Positions 10,877 through 22,432 of a stretch of 64,000 bases of DNA are shown in pieces (the first letter of the stretch is position 1; each line of letters starts with the position of its first letter). Source of the DNA: Rhynchopus sp. YZ270_cl-10 (Eukaryota > Euglenozoa > Diplonemea > Diplonemida > Diplonemidae). The stretch covers positions 310,001 through 374,000 of the forward strand of contig OZ037869.1 of the NCBI GenBank assembly GCA_964035575.1, given 5' to 3'. The notes under the pieces are model-generated. The model worked only from the letters and a program-made list of their open reading frames with translations. It had not been told where the DNA came from and did no database searches. Both the position numbers and the translations under genes were made by a program.

Positions 10877-11879
10877 GCTTGGGCGGTCTTCTCCATCCAT
10901 CCACCCTCCACTAAATTGCGTGACAAAATATTTAACAGGGGACAGGTTTTCTCCCCCCTACATCATGAGGGCCACACTGCAATATCCCAACATTTTTTTT
11001 TTCTCCAAGAGAAAACTTGAAAGATGCAAACATAATAACACTACGAACGTCCTCTGTATAATGGCTTAGCCTTCCTCTCCCAAAAAACTTTTTTTTCCCC
11101 AGGGTTTCCCTCGCTTTTGTTTGCCTCAAAGTTCCTTTGTTAATGGGTGCTCACAAAGTAGGGCGAGGACAGTGTGTTAGCGAGAACCCAGTTTGAATAC
11201 ACACACAAAATAAATAAGCAAAACGTTGAAAAGTGCAAATAGCTCTACACACAAAATAATTCTTTTTTGTTTTATTTCTTGTACGCATGTCCATTATTTA
11301 TACGACACCTAGTAAGAACCAAACACGCCTAAGTGGACGCAGGCACCGGATTTCCGCGGATTATCGAACCGCAAAGGGAGGGGGGAAATGTGGTTAAATT
11401 GTTCGAGCAAAACGTATCACTAATCTTATCATTTTTTTTTCCTTTCTTCTTTTTTTTAAAAATGCAATACACTCTCCCTTACCCCGCTCATACTCACACA
11501 AGAGGATATATCAATTCGGGATATAAATAAATGTCCCCTCTCACTCAACTTGCTGCACATTCGGCATTTGTAGAAGTATTTAAAAAAAAAAAACGACATT
11601 TTTCTCCTGTTCCTCCTCCCCCTTGTACGTGCAACTAAGTCTTTTGTGGCGGGGTTGGGGTACGCAAATACATGAACAAGGCCGATCGTTCCTCTGACAG
11701 ATCTTTTTTTAATCTACAGACCTCCTCCTCTTTCTTCTTCTTCTTCTTCCCCGAAACAAAACTGACCTGAAAAAAACTTTACCGAAAGGGGAAAACGTAG
11801 GGGGGGATGTGGTTTTTGTTGCTTTTTTCTGTTGAGGGATTACCCAATGATATTCCCACAAAACGTTGGGACATATACG
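10877..11879. other. gene-free stretch
   Basis: Only homopolymer-rich sequence, a diverged TTGAAAGATG repeat near 11014, and a diverged ACGCCTAAGTGGACGCAGGCACC repeat near 11328. Confidence 0.45.
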
Positions 11880-12064
11880 ACGACCTTGTACTGGACGACA
11901 AGCGGTTGTTACATGCTACTATTTTACTTGTAAAAATATTAACAAGTGGTCACTTGTCATTTACAAATGTTTTTACAAGTGGTACTGTTAATTTACTAGT
12001 GTTTTTCAGAGAAAAATGACAAGTGGCACTTCTAAAAAATATTGTAAACAGTGTACAAGGTCGT
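11880..12064. mobile_element. foldback element
   Basis: Ends ACGACCTTGTAC (11880-11891) and GTACAAGGTCGT (12053-12064). Interior imperfect inverted repeats use ACTTGTCATTT and AAAAATATT. No coding capacity; target duplication not resolved. Confidence 0.6.
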
Positions 12065-12481
12065 TGTGTAGGGTCTGCCCTTTCCCCCCTTTGGATTGTT
12101 GATTTTTTTTTTTTCTTCTTTCACGACTCAAGGGGAAAGCCGATTGAGGGATTTTTTTTTTTTTTTTTGGTTTTTGGAGGGGAATAGGATTTTTTTCTGA
12201 GATTTGTATTTTTTTTTTTTTTTTTCCTTTTTTCTTTTGAAAGAGTTGTGTTCGCACAGTGCAGAATACCGCCGTTGTTTGCACTCCACTGTTTCCCCAC
12301 TGTCTCTCCTAGGGATTCTTCACTCCGTTTCTGGGGTGTGAATTTTCGAAGGGAAAGTGGAAGACACAGAGTAGTGATACCCTCCTAAGGTATTGGGCGA
12401 TAATGAAGCTTATTGTTGTTGCATTGACACGACAAACTATGGTTTCTTTATTATTCGTTTTTTTTTTTTTTTTTGAAAAAA

Positions 12482-12521
12482 ATGACAATGTGTAGACACC
12501 TGTGTGAACTCCACGCCCTAT
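12482..12521 (+). repeat. dispersed hairpin family 5
   Basis: Reads GTGTAGACACCTGTGTGAAC then TCCAC, matching 19048-19095. Confidence 0.6.
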
Positions 12522-12544
12522 GGTTTTTTTTTACTGGAGAGGGG

Positions 12545-13292
12545 CAGTGTTTCCGCGCTCCTTCATTGGGTACGATTTTTGATGAAGAATCGTGATTTTG
12601 TACATAAAAGGTAAATACGTCCCGAGCCCGGCGCGCTACGCGCGCCGGAAGTTAACGCAAGTTCAGGGCCTCCGGCGGAGAAACTAGAGTTCTGGCCCAA
12701 AACACGCGTCCCAGCGCAGTCCATGAGATTTCCAAAAAATAAAAAAAATAAAAAGCGCGGTCGAGCCCGACCCGGAATGAGAGAATTCCTCGGGTATCCA
12801 ACTGAGGAGTTCAACTTCATTGATATTTGCACCAGACACACGAATTATCAGTAACCTCAGTACGTGTACAAAAAGAAACGGTGGTCATAGCATCAAGCCT
12901 CCTGGCGAAGCCACGGTACGCAACATTTCAAAAAATTGCGCTTAAAATTGCACATTTTTACAGCCAAACTATGTCATGGGAAGGTGGGTTGCAAACTTGC
13001 GCCGCAGGCGCACGGTACGCTACTTTTTTCCTTTCGCCATGCTGCATGTTTCCTTTTCGTTCGGCGTTTGATCAATTGAGTCGCGTTCTGGCTGTGACGG
13101 GGTCACTTTGTTCATGAGGCCAGTTCTGGTCACTCTCAGAGGCTTATGTGGGGGAATTTTTTTTTTTTCGGGAATTTTTTTTATTTTTATTTTTTTCCAA
13201 TGAAGAATTCTTCACTGGAAAAATTTTTTTTTTCGGGATTTTTTTTTTTTTTCGAAGAATTCTTCATCGGATTCTTCAGCGCGGAAAGTCTG
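12545..13292. mobile_element. non-autonomous hAT-like element, 748 bp
   Basis: Terminal repeats CAGTGTTTCCGCGCT and AGCGCGGAAAGTCTG with a perfect 8-bp target duplication GAGAGGGG (12537-12544, 13293-13300). Contains a CG-rich palindrome near 12630 and an 88-bp module (about 12846-12933, ending GAAGCCACGGTACGCAACAT) shared with 14917-15654. No intact ORF. Confidence 0.9.
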
Positions 13293-13294
13293 GA

Positions 13295-13337
13295 GAGGGG
13301 GGTTAAATACTCTGGGGTGTGGTATTTAACCCCCCTC
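13295..13337. repeat. perfect hairpin GAGGGGGGTTAAATAC
   Basis: 16-bp arms at 13295-13310 and 13322-13337 around TCTGGGGTGTG. The target duplication of the adjacent hAT-like element overlaps the left arm, so that element inserted into the hairpin. Confidence 0.9.
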
Positions 13338-14916
13338 AGTAACGGTAGTCCGAAAAAGGGGAAAAAAAAAAATTAAAATTGGAACAGTGCCAGCTTTCTT
13401 CTCCTCTCTGTGCGATGCCCCTCTGTTCTCGTGCTCATATTGAAAACTGACCCAAAAAAAAAAAAAAAAAAACTTAAAAGAACCTCACTTTCATGTTGTA
13501 GTATAGACAATCAACTGTCCGAGGACGGATTCTGTATTCCCTTTTTTTTTTTTTTTTTTTTTACAATGTTTGTTGGATAATCCATTGCCTTTCCCCTCAG
13601 AATACAAACAACAGAACTGAACGGGGGTGTGTGTGTGTTTTTTTTTTGCTTTTGTTTTTGCGAGAGAAGAGGGAGGGGAAGGCGTGATAGGGGGTACCCC
13701 ACGGCAAATGATCCCTGACAAAACCAAACACCTGAAACACAGAAAGAAAAGTTCAAAGATGTGTTCAGGCCTCAGAAACTAATAGACTATCTTGCGGAGC
13801 GCATCCTCAGGGGGTGTCTTGCCTGTCACGAACACAGACAGTTCAACCAAGATTTCAAAAAGAAGACTTGAAAGGTCAATACACACAAAAAATAAAACAT
13901 AAAATCGCCCCTTTTCGTTTCTCGCTTCCCCCTATACCTCATCCCTTCACAAAATTGTTCTGTAAGAACTACTTCTGGGGTGTGTAATGATTAAAAAAAA
14001 AAAACAAGAGAAAAGTTGAAGATGAATCTCCTCTCGCACACATCTATCGATAAAGTGAAGTTGAGTAGTGCATTTATTATTTCATATTATGAAAAACTTT
14101 CTTTTCAACGAAAAGAAGGCAAAGAGGGTGCGAAAAATGTACCCTTGCTTTTTTTTTTTTGGATGCTTTGCAAAACTTGAGTTGGGTAGTGCATTTATAA
14201 AAAAACCGCCTCTGGGACGCAGGCACTGAAAAATGCACGGAAAAAAAAGTTGTTTCATATACTAACTATTCTACTGAATAGAAGGTATAATAGGGTACTA
14301 AATGTACCCAAAAAAGAATAAAAAAATCCTCGATAAAGCTGAGGTTCGGTGATTCGAGGCAAGGACGCCAAGCGCAGCAACAATCACTTTGAAGGGGGTA
14401 TGTGGAAGCTAACCAAAATATTTTTTTTAAATAAAAAGTGAAGTTATTAATGCAGGCACCTCCGACTGATGCCAGCCCCGGATGAAAGCACAAAAAAATC
14501 ACACAAAAAGGATACAATGGAAATGTGTCGCCTCTCAAGACAACACACCATCCTGAGTTGAAAAAAAGAAAGAAATCTTGAAGATGAAAGTGCCTTTCGT
14601 GCACAGACATAAAAAAAAAACACCTCGGTACATTTTTTAATGCCCACCCAATCTAATTTTTTTTGGTAAAGATGTTTTATCCCCCCCCTCCCCCGCTCTC
14701 CCTTCACAAATATCAAAAAAAAAAAACAAGACACAGTGCAGAAGAAGAAAATAAATAAATACAAAACAGGGCTGCAAAGGTCTTTTTATTCCCCCCACCT
14801 CCCATTTTTCCCCCTCCTCACCCCCCTCAAACCAATACCGTTATTTTCACCTGAAAAACTGGCCGCATTTTTTAAAAAAAAACTTTCATCCGATGAATCG
14901 AACGCAACCTCATGAC
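13338..14916. other. gene-poor stretch with dispersed repeats
   Basis: No gene seen. Repeats include ACTTGAGTTGGGTAGTGCA with CGCCTCTGGGACGCAGGCAC (14176-14232), a GGCACCTCCGACTGATGCC repeat (14453-14498; also 21210-21262), and a family-2 hairpin at 14578-14611 (stem GTGC, loop CTTTC). Confidence 0.55.
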
Positions 14917-15654
14917 CAAGGATATCTCTAAATCCGTCCCTTTTTGGCCAAATTCCGAAATCCCAATCCAAAAAATTCCCTGTTTTTTTGGTATAGTTTT
15001 TGGGCTGTTTTTTGACTTTTTTGTGGGGGGGGGGGAATATTTTCCCTATATGTCGTCAGGGCTCTCATCGGGGGTCATTTGGGGTCCCGAGCTTTCGCCC
15101 CGTAAAGCGGTCGCTGCGCGCTTTCTCCCCTCTGATGCACAAAAGGCAGGTGGGGAGGGGTGAACCACAATCCGTAGTGTGTCAGCCTTATCAGTAACCT
15201 CGGTACATTTATGAAAGAAACGGCAGTCATGGCACCCAAAGGTGCCTGGCGAAGCCACGGTACGCAACATTTGAGATCTCCTCCGTCTTCCAACCCTCAT
15301 AATTGAATGCGATTGACACGTCTTCTCCTTCTTCTTGTGCACAACCTCAAATGTCTCTGATGCTGGACGTTTGCCTGCAACTGACGTGAACATCCGCACC
15401 CACAACTATAGCAACCTGCCTGCAGAGCCAATTTTTTCCTCAAAAATCCGGGACTTTTTTTTTTTTTCCTTTTCCCCTTTTTTCGCTTTATTTGATCGCG
15501 TTGATCGATCGCATCCCACAGGCGAAACTCTCTGGGGGTGGGGTGGAGTAGAATGTACCTGAAATTGCTGTAGGGAAAAACAGGGAATTTTTTTCAGGGA
15601 ATTTTTTTATTTTTCCGAAATCCCAATCCCAATCCAGAATTAGAAAAATCCCTG
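14917..15654. mobile_element. non-autonomous hAT-like element, 738 bp
   Basis: Terminal repeats CAAGGATATCTCTAAAT and the imperfect complement ending AAAAATCCCTG, with a perfect 8-bp target duplication CTCATGAC (14909-14916, 15655-15662). The module at about 15186-15273 matches that in 12545-13292. On the minus strand an open frame (15405-15046) contains CHDCRFFHKC, possibly a remnant of a zinc-finger ORF. Confidence 0.9.
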
Positions 15655-15830
15655 CTCATGACACCAAAAAGAAAAAAAAAATTTCTTTCGACAATCACAC
15701 GATAGTCACCTATCAATCAAAGGACCCACCCTTTTTTTTTTCGACAACACTACTACTAGGTTTTCTGCTACCTACACCGGGCCAAACGGCACACCATTTC
15801 CCTGAGAACCCACTACATCCCCTTTTTTCT

Positions 15831-16784
15831 TCATCCTCTCGCAAGCGCCGTTTGCGCGACACTCAAGGTACTACTTTCTGTAAAGCCGACACTGGAGCCC
15901 GAAGAGTCTGCCGTCAGGATAGAGGTACTTTCTGTGGATTCATACTGTGGGGAGGATTTGAGGAGTGCCGACTCGATGTCTCGTGTATCCGTACTCCCCA
16001 CTACATAGTCGCGGAGAAGCGCGCATACGGTGCAGACCCGCACCGCTTTTTTATCTTCATCTCTGCAACGTGAGGGAAGCCTTCTTTGCCGCGAACAGGA
16101 AGAGCATATTAAGGCCCCACAACTCCTACAATGATGTCTTCGTTTAATGACAGAGAACGACCCGGCGCATACATGGCATTCCAGAGAGGCCCCATCTGGC
16201 ACCCATTTTGGACTCAAATCACTCAAAAAGCTCTGCACCGTATCAATCAAAGACGACAAATGCCGCAAGGACGACTCCTCCAACACCCGCCGCCTCTGCT
16301 CCTCCCTTTCAATGAGGTCCGACCGATCGGAGCTCCATAGACCAAATGAAATTCGTGTCACCAACTTTCTGCCGCGACTTATAACGGCAGCGAAGAGCAT
16401 CGCACAATAATCCTTCCCATTTATCATGATTGGGGGGTCGAAGGTGGAGGGTTGAGGCGAGCACATCCCTTCTATGGGGTCGAAGGAGCTGGGTTTGGGG
16501 GATTCGAGGGACGGGAGAAATGCGCATTCTGCCAGAGTTGTTGAGAAGGTGGCCTCTTCACCGACCTCTCCATTCGACAGAACCCTACCCACCGTCAAAC
16601 AAAGCCGGTACGTCCCCGACTCCGCCTTCAACTGACAGGTGCGCACCCGATGCAAATCACCCAAATCCAACAACAACTCATCACTCTCCGGCGTCATCAG
16701 TGAAACTACCCCATGGTTAAACACCGCCCCCATGCTTTTCGGGTCAACCGCACATAGATGCTCCCACTCAGAGGGGCTCTCCAT
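15831..16784 (-). CDS. FYVE zinc-finger protein
   Basis: Single exon, 317 aa. Residues about 194-257 form a FYVE domain: WVPD (194-197), CHVC, the phosphoinositide-binding KRRHHCR (214-220), CG...CSSC and RVCTVC; all eight zinc-ligand cysteines are present (203, 206, 219, 222, 227, 230, 251, 254). FYVE domains bind PI3P on endosomes, so an endosomal role is likely. The first about 190 residues are not recognised and end in an Arg/Glu-rich helix. The start at 16784 is preferred because the frame upstream codes only for a Pro/Phe-rich run from a CT-rich leader that looks untranslated. No operon-like neighbours; it is the sole host gene in the first 25 kb. Confidence 0.9.
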   Translation of the reverse strand: MESPSEWEHLCAVDPKSMGAVFNHGVVSLMTPESDELLLDLGDLHRVRTCQLKAESGTYRLCLTVGRVLSNGEVGEEATFSTTLAECAFLPSLESPKPSSFDPIEGMCSPQPSTFDPPIMINGKDYCAMLFAAVISRGRKLVTRISFGLWSSDRSDLIEREEQRRRVLEESSLRHLSSLIDTVQSFLSDLSPKWVPDGASLECHVCAGSFSVIKRRHHCRSCGALICSSCSRQRRLPSRCRDEDKKAVRVCTVCALLRDYVVGSTDTRDIESALLKSSPQYESTESTSILTADSSGSSVGFTESSTLSVAQTALARG

Positions 16785-17774
16785 AACGTAGATAGGAGTG
16801 AATTGGAAATATGAGAAGGGGGGGGGGAGGGAGGGGAGGGGAGGGGGTGGGGGGAGGGGGAGGGGAGATCTGTTGGTGAAAAAAAAAAGGTAGAATTGAA
16901 AATGTATTGGTAAAAGGACCGGGTGTACCGTGGGGGGTGGATGCAAAAAAGGGTGGAGGAACCATTTTTTTTCCGAACTTTCGATGTCGAGTATTTTTTT
17001 TTTTTTTTTTTTTTTTTGAAAAAAAAAAAAAAAATAGTTATCTTTGTTGGCGCGCAGTACACATAAGGTGTTTTACTACGCTCTGATTATTTTTTTTTTC
17101 CGTTGTCCCTTTGTTATATCATTGTTGTCCTCTCCCCCTCCTCCCTCCTTCGTCTGGAGAGAGAGCAAAATGAAGTTTTGTGAATGCACCGCTCCTCGAC
17201 TCACACAGGCACTCAAAAAAAGAAAAACTGATTCCGTAAGGATGTACGTAAGCAGAAGACACGCTTAGCCACCTGCAGGATTGGGTAGTGGAAAAAGGAA
17301 AGACGTATGTGGACGAAGGCCCCAGTCCCCCCCCCTCACAAGAAAAAAAAGTTAAAAATAGATTTTTGTTATGTTTTCTTTGATGTTGTGTGACGTGGCG
17401 AAAGAACGACAATTTTTTTTTGAAAATAAAATGACAAAAAAAAGGGGGGAGAGAGAGAGAGAGAAATGAAAAAAAAAGGCAAATGCCTCTGCGAATGCAG
17501 AAAAGAAAAAGACAAAATTGGACAACGGCGTGTGTTTTTTTCCCTTTTTTTTTGGAAATTCCATTTTTTTTTCTTGGCTCAAAAAAAACAAAAATAAACC
17601 CAAATGAGTATCAGGATGGAATCTAATCCGGAGAGAAAAAAAAGCCCATTTCTGCAAAATCTGCAAAATTTCAAGAATACAGGTTTTCTTTCTACTACGG
17701 TTAAATATAACACCCTTTATATACTTCTGATTATCGGGGAAAATGTCAATCACATATTCCGTGCTGACATATTT

Positions 17775-17872
17775 GGACATCCACCTGATTTTACCTAAAA
17801 TTTTTGGTGTAGTTTGGGGGGGTCTAAATACCACCCAAACTGCACCAAATTTCAAAATCAGGTGGATATCCC
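17775..17872. mobile_element. foldback element, 98 bp
   Basis: Arms of about 43 bp, GGACATCCACCTGATTTT and complement on the outside, TGGTGTAGTTTGG and complement inside. Coding-free MITE-like hairpin. Confidence 0.8.
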
Positions 17873-17978
17873 CCCCGGTTCTTGATGAAAAAACAATTGA
17901 AAAACTATCTTACAACAGTTGGAACTTGTTCTGGAGCTGTTACTCTTGACACACCAAATTCAAAAAAACAAAAAGGTA

Positions 17979-18012
17979 GAGATGGGCCTTAGCCTCTCAC
18001 AACGAGTCACCT
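17979..18012 (+). repeat. hairpin element family 1 (variant)
   Basis: AGAGATGGGCCTTAGCCTCT, then GAGTCACCT. Stem is weakened relative to consensus. Confidence 0.6.
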
Positions 18013-18039
18013 CGGAAAGAAGGGGAAAAAAAAAACGTA

Positions 18040-18083
18040 CTGAGATGAAGATGTGGCCTCTCAGGCACGCACTCATCATCTCC
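18040..18083 (+). repeat. hairpin element family 2
   Basis: GAGATGAAGATGTGGCCTCT, a short GGCC/GGC stem, then CGCACTCATCATCT. Confidence 0.6.
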
Positions 18084-18089
18084 GTAGCG

Positions 18090-18135
18090 GTGAAGTTGAT
18101 AGTGCAAAAACGTGTAGGAACGCAGGTGCTGATAC
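18090..18135 (+). repeat. dispersed repeat family 6
   Basis: GTGAAGTTGATAGTGCAAAA then GGAACGCAGGTGCTGATAC. Related copies at 9255-9320, 14176-14232 and 21720-21775. Confidence 0.7.
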
Positions 18136-19047
18136 AGGGCCTTATATATGGGGATATTTTTTTGCAAAATTACAGGGAAAAAAACCCCCCTATATAATAC
18201 CTTGCTGATACTCCAAAAAGAAATCAAAAAAGACACAAAGCAGGTTTTTTTTTTGCATTGTTTGAAGGGAAGAAAGGGAAGGTGAAATCGAGTACATTCT
18301 CCTATAGGAACAAACTGCTCCGTATATTAGCTTTCTGAACCCAGTAAACATGGGGACAACAGCCTTCCCTTAAACCAAATAATATAAAACACAAACAGAC
18401 AAGGTGATCTCGTGAGGAGACAGGGAAAAAAAAAGATTTGATGAACGCGCAATAACCCCAAAGGAAAGGGGTAAGGGATATTTTTCGAATTCCCCATTTT
18501 TCCATGGGACGGGAGTGACCCCGTTGTTAAGTTACCAGGTGAAAGATATAGCGAACAGCGCAAAAAAAACACAAAAAGCTGGGGAAAGCTTTTCTCTTTT
18601 GCAGTGCAAATAACATATCGGAAAAGCAAAATAAAAGAATTCAAAAAAAAGGGTTTGAAAGATGAATGAAATGGGCCCATCACAGGCACACAACACACAC
18701 ACAATTGGGAAAAAAAGATTTTCATTTTTTTATTATTATTTTTTGAAAGACACTCGAAAGACATACGCAAACTGGCTAAAATAAATGCTGTGTTTTTTTT
18801 TTTAGAGCACTGGGTTTGGGATTTTTTTTTTTCTTTTTAACTTCGGGGTCTTCCCAATACGGACTTATAAATAAAGTCAAAAAGGAAGTAAAAAAAAGCA
18901 GTCCCTCTTGGGAATGTAATGGGAAACAGGGAGAACAGGGGTGGCAGTTTATAATAGGAAGCTGATAATAAAGAGAGAGGAAGAATGGGTAGCAGGGAAG
19001 AGAGGGAGAGAGAGACAGGGGTGTTTTTTTTTTTTTTTTTTTTTTTT

Positions 19048-19095
19048 TGAAAACTTGGTTGTATTAGTGTAGACACCCGAGGATGAACTCCACTA
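19048..19095 (+). repeat. dispersed hairpin family 5
   Basis: GAAAACTTGGTTGTATTAG, TGTAGACACC, then GATGAACTCCACT. Near-identical start at 22263. Confidence 0.8.
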
Positions 19096-19111
19096 TAAAA
19101 CACCACTATAA

Positions 19112-19175
19112 AAATTGTTGGAGTAGTGTAGTTGCCTCGGTTGTGTTGCCACAGTTGTGCAATCTCCACTGTCCC
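19112..19175 (+). repeat. dispersed hairpin family 4
   Basis: Plus-strand copy of the element also at 3783-3852 and 51040-51103: ATTGTTGGAGTAGTGTAG ... TCTCCACTGTC. Confidence 0.9.
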
Positions 19176-20924
19176 CCTTTTTTTTTTTTTTTTGGGAGGG
19201 GGTTTTCCCCACTCTCAAAAGAGCTGTTGTAGGTTTTCTTCTTTTTTGTATTTTTTTTTTTTTTTTTTTGTCGTGTTCCGAAAATATGACAACATTCTTC
19301 GAGTCGGTTCAAGGCGGGATGTAGCGAGCCTCACAACTAGAACCAAGCGTAGATGAAAAAAAAAAAAATAGATCTGGGGGTCGAGGAAGAAAAGGGGAAG
19401 AGGGGGAAGGAAGGAGTGAATATCCCCCAATTTTTGTTGGAGAGGGAGGGGTTTTTCGTTCAGTTTGATTTTTTTTGTTTGGAAACTTCCTTCCAAGACT
19501 AATCATAATTTTTATTGTAATTTTAGCTTTCAAAAAAAAAAGGGGTCAGCAAAAAAATAAAGTATGGCTGCAGTCCCCCACGCCTTACCATCACTAAAAT
19601 GCTGAAAATTCCTTTTTTTTTTTTTTTTCAAAAATAAAAACAAAACAAAAACAAAAAAAACAGCGATTAAATTATGATCCGTCTTTTCTAGTTTAGTTCC
19701 AAGAAGATGCTTTTGTGGGGAACAGTGACCCTGCTAAAAGGTGACCAAAGAAATGGAACAGGTCATTACAGGGGAAGGGGGGTTTTTGATAATAAAAAAA
19801 AATAAAAGATAATCTTGGTTTCTTTCCAATGTTCTTCACATTTCGTTCTGGAAGGCAAGGGGGCGAACGAGGGGATTTTTGTTTGCAATAATCGACAATC
19901 ACCTGTAAAAAGACAGGTACTGAGTACATGTTTTGTTTTGTGTGGATCAAAAAATCAAGGGCGGGGAGGGAAGGGGAAAAGAGGGAGGGAAAAAAATGCT
20001 CTTTTGATGATTATTTTTGGTTTTGAAAATTGGACCGGGGAAAAAAAAAACAAAAACAAAAGGTTGGTCACGCCAACTGGGTTGCCTTCCCATCCTGTTC
20101 GCTGCGCATTTTTTTCTTTGATAAATATGTTGAAGGTGTTTCCCCCCTCGTGCATTTTTTGTTTTTTGTTTTTTGTTTTTTTTTTTTTTTGATGATTTTT
20201 TTTTGACATTCCATTCACGAGGACAATGGTCCTCATTTTTTTTTGATATTTTTTTTTTGAAAAAAAAGTGTATTTTTTGCCACCTTCGTGTGCAAAAAAC
20301 CACCCTTTCTTTTTGATACTTTTTTTTTTTTGACGTTCTGTAGTTTTGATATTTTTTTTGAGGGAAGAAATTTTTGTTTTGTTGGTTTTGTTTTGTTTAT
20401 TGGCGTTTCGTTACAACATTGTACAATGTTGTGACGGAACAGTTGTGGCACACGAAAAACTGTGTTTGACGTTTTTTTTTTTTTTTTTTTTTTTTTTTGT
20501 TGTTGTTTTTTTTTGTAGTTTCGACTTTTTTAAATGTTGTTGTATATCAACGCATCTCCCTTACCTAAGAGGTAGATTCTTGTCCTCACATGTCACCTTT
20601 TGAAAAGGCTAGGACAGCTACTTACAGACAGCACACCTTCCTAAAGAACGTGGTGCAGATGAGACTCCAGACTGATAGGAAACTCTCGTCTGGTACCACA
20701 ATCTGAGAAGCCACAAGATGTCGTAAGTCCTCCAAGAAAAAACACACACAATCCTCCGAAACCAATGAGCAGCACCAGAAAAGAAATATAAAAATGTATA
20801 AAAAAAGAGTAGTTGAAACGTGCTACCGCAGCTCGGTCGAGCTCATGCAAAATAAAATAAAATAAAGAGTCCAAGAGCAACCAGAAAGGAATAGACAAAA
20901 AGGTGGGCCTTCACGGGGCGTTTG

Positions 20925-20960
<36 letters not shown>

Positions 20961-21112
20961 AAGAAAGGGGAAAACGGAGGGATAACAGGGGGCTGGGAAC
21001 TGATCGAAGAAAACTGGATAGGGAAATATGGGGGAGACGAGGAGATAACCCAAAGTAGTGTTGACATTTTTTTTTTTTGATTTCTTCCCCTGCTGTTTTG
21101 ATTCGCTTTTTT

Positions 21113-21172
21113 TGTCGACAATCGTCTAAAGTACCAACCTCAGTGAGTACCTAGGGTCTGTACTCGAATGCA
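21113..21172 (+). repeat. dispersed repeat, GTCGAC / CCTAGGGTCTGTACT family
   Basis: Contains AAAGTACCAACCTCAGTGAG with GTACC nearby, forming a GGTAC-type stem. Pairs with 3326-3385. Confidence 0.75.
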
Positions 21173-21719
21173 AAAGCCTTTTTTTAAACAAAACTGTAGT
21201 TATTTATACAGCACCTCCGACTGACTCACTACGATGCCAGCCATCCGGATAAAAGCACAAATAAATACATGATGAACAATATCTAACGGGTGAAGTTGAC
21301 AGTGCAAAAAAAAAAATAAACTGTTTCGGCACCTTATATTGGCTCTGTAGGTTTTTTAACGAGAGCCCCGAAGAGACAGCGATCTTTTTGACATTTTTTT
21401 TTTTCTTCTTCTTTTTTCTTTTTTCTTTTTGCAACTCTAATGTAAACCCTCCTATTACAACGCCTCTCTCTCTCTTTCTGATAGTTTCTTTTTTTTTTTT
21501 TTTTTTTTCTTGATTTTTTTTTTTTCTGTTCTCAGAAAATGAAAGAGGGGAAAGCGTGTGCAGAGAGAGCCGTGCGTGGATATGTAGTGTGCGAATGATT
21601 GAAGTTCTTACAGGGGGGTATTGTGTTAAAGAATGAATAATATAAAAAAAAAAAAAAAATGATTACTTCCTCTGGGTTGAGCGGAGATCGGGTTGAGGAT
21701 TTTTTTTTTGAAAAAAGAA

Positions 21720-21775
21720 AGTGAAGTTGGTAGTGCAAACGCCTCTGGGACCCATGCACTGACACTCTGTAATGA
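21720..21775 (+). repeat. dispersed repeat family 6
   Basis: GTGAAGTTGGTAGTGCAAAC, CGCCTCTGGGAC, then CACTGACACTC. Confidence 0.8.
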
Positions 21776-21787
21776 CAGAAGGTTGGC

Positions 21788-21826
21788 AAAGATATGTCTT
21801 AATCCTCTGTGATTAGTCACCCTCTT
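21788..21826 (+). repeat. hairpin element family 1 (variant)
   Basis: AAGATATGTCTTAATCCTCT, then GATTAGTCACC; stem TTAATC/GATTA with the usual CCTCT loop. Confidence 0.7.
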
Positions 21827-22262
21827 AAAAAGAGAACAAAAAGTTCAAAGGTGATGCATTTTGTTTGCATATGAGACATCTTAAAATATACAGAGTAGCG
21901 GTCCTGCGAGTTGTAAAAGAGGGAAAAAAAAGGGTGGATATAATAATATAATACCCTTGAAAGATGAAGAAAAAAAAGGGCCTCACATGGACTACACACA
22001 CATATTATAATATTATTTGAAAAAAATAAAGATAAATTTTGAAATTGTGGTTTGAAGAAGAGAAAAAAAAGCCTCGTCCCCTGCCTTGACGGGAAGAAAT
22101 AAAATACGAAAAAAGAGGGAGGTTATAGGGAAAGAGACCAGTTGCCACTGATTCACATCATTTGTGATGAGGCGTGGAAAGACTTTTGATTTTTTGATTT
22201 ATTTTTTTTTTCAATTGAAGGTTCTGGTTTCCCCTTTTATACCCACAACTTGTTTCTTTTTT

Positions 22263-22308
22263 GAAAACTTGGTTGTATTAGTGTAGCCACCCTAGAGTGT
22301 GCTCCACT
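22263..22308 (+). repeat. dispersed hairpin family 5
   Basis: GAAAACTTGGTTGTATTAG, TGTAGCCACC, then GTGCTCCACT. Confidence 0.8.
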
Positions 22309-22395
22309 TCTTTTTTGGCTGTATTTGGCAAGCTAAAGAGGGGTTTCTGCTCAAATGGCACCCAGGCTGAGACAACAGATGCACAGAACAAAAAG

Positions 22396-22432
22396 AGTGA
22401 ATGTGCCTCGTTGTGCACACACATCTTCAAAG
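22396..22432 (+). repeat. hairpin element family 2
   Basis: GTGAATGTGCCTCGTTGTGC then ACACACATCTT; stem GTGC/GTGCACAC. Confidence 0.75.
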
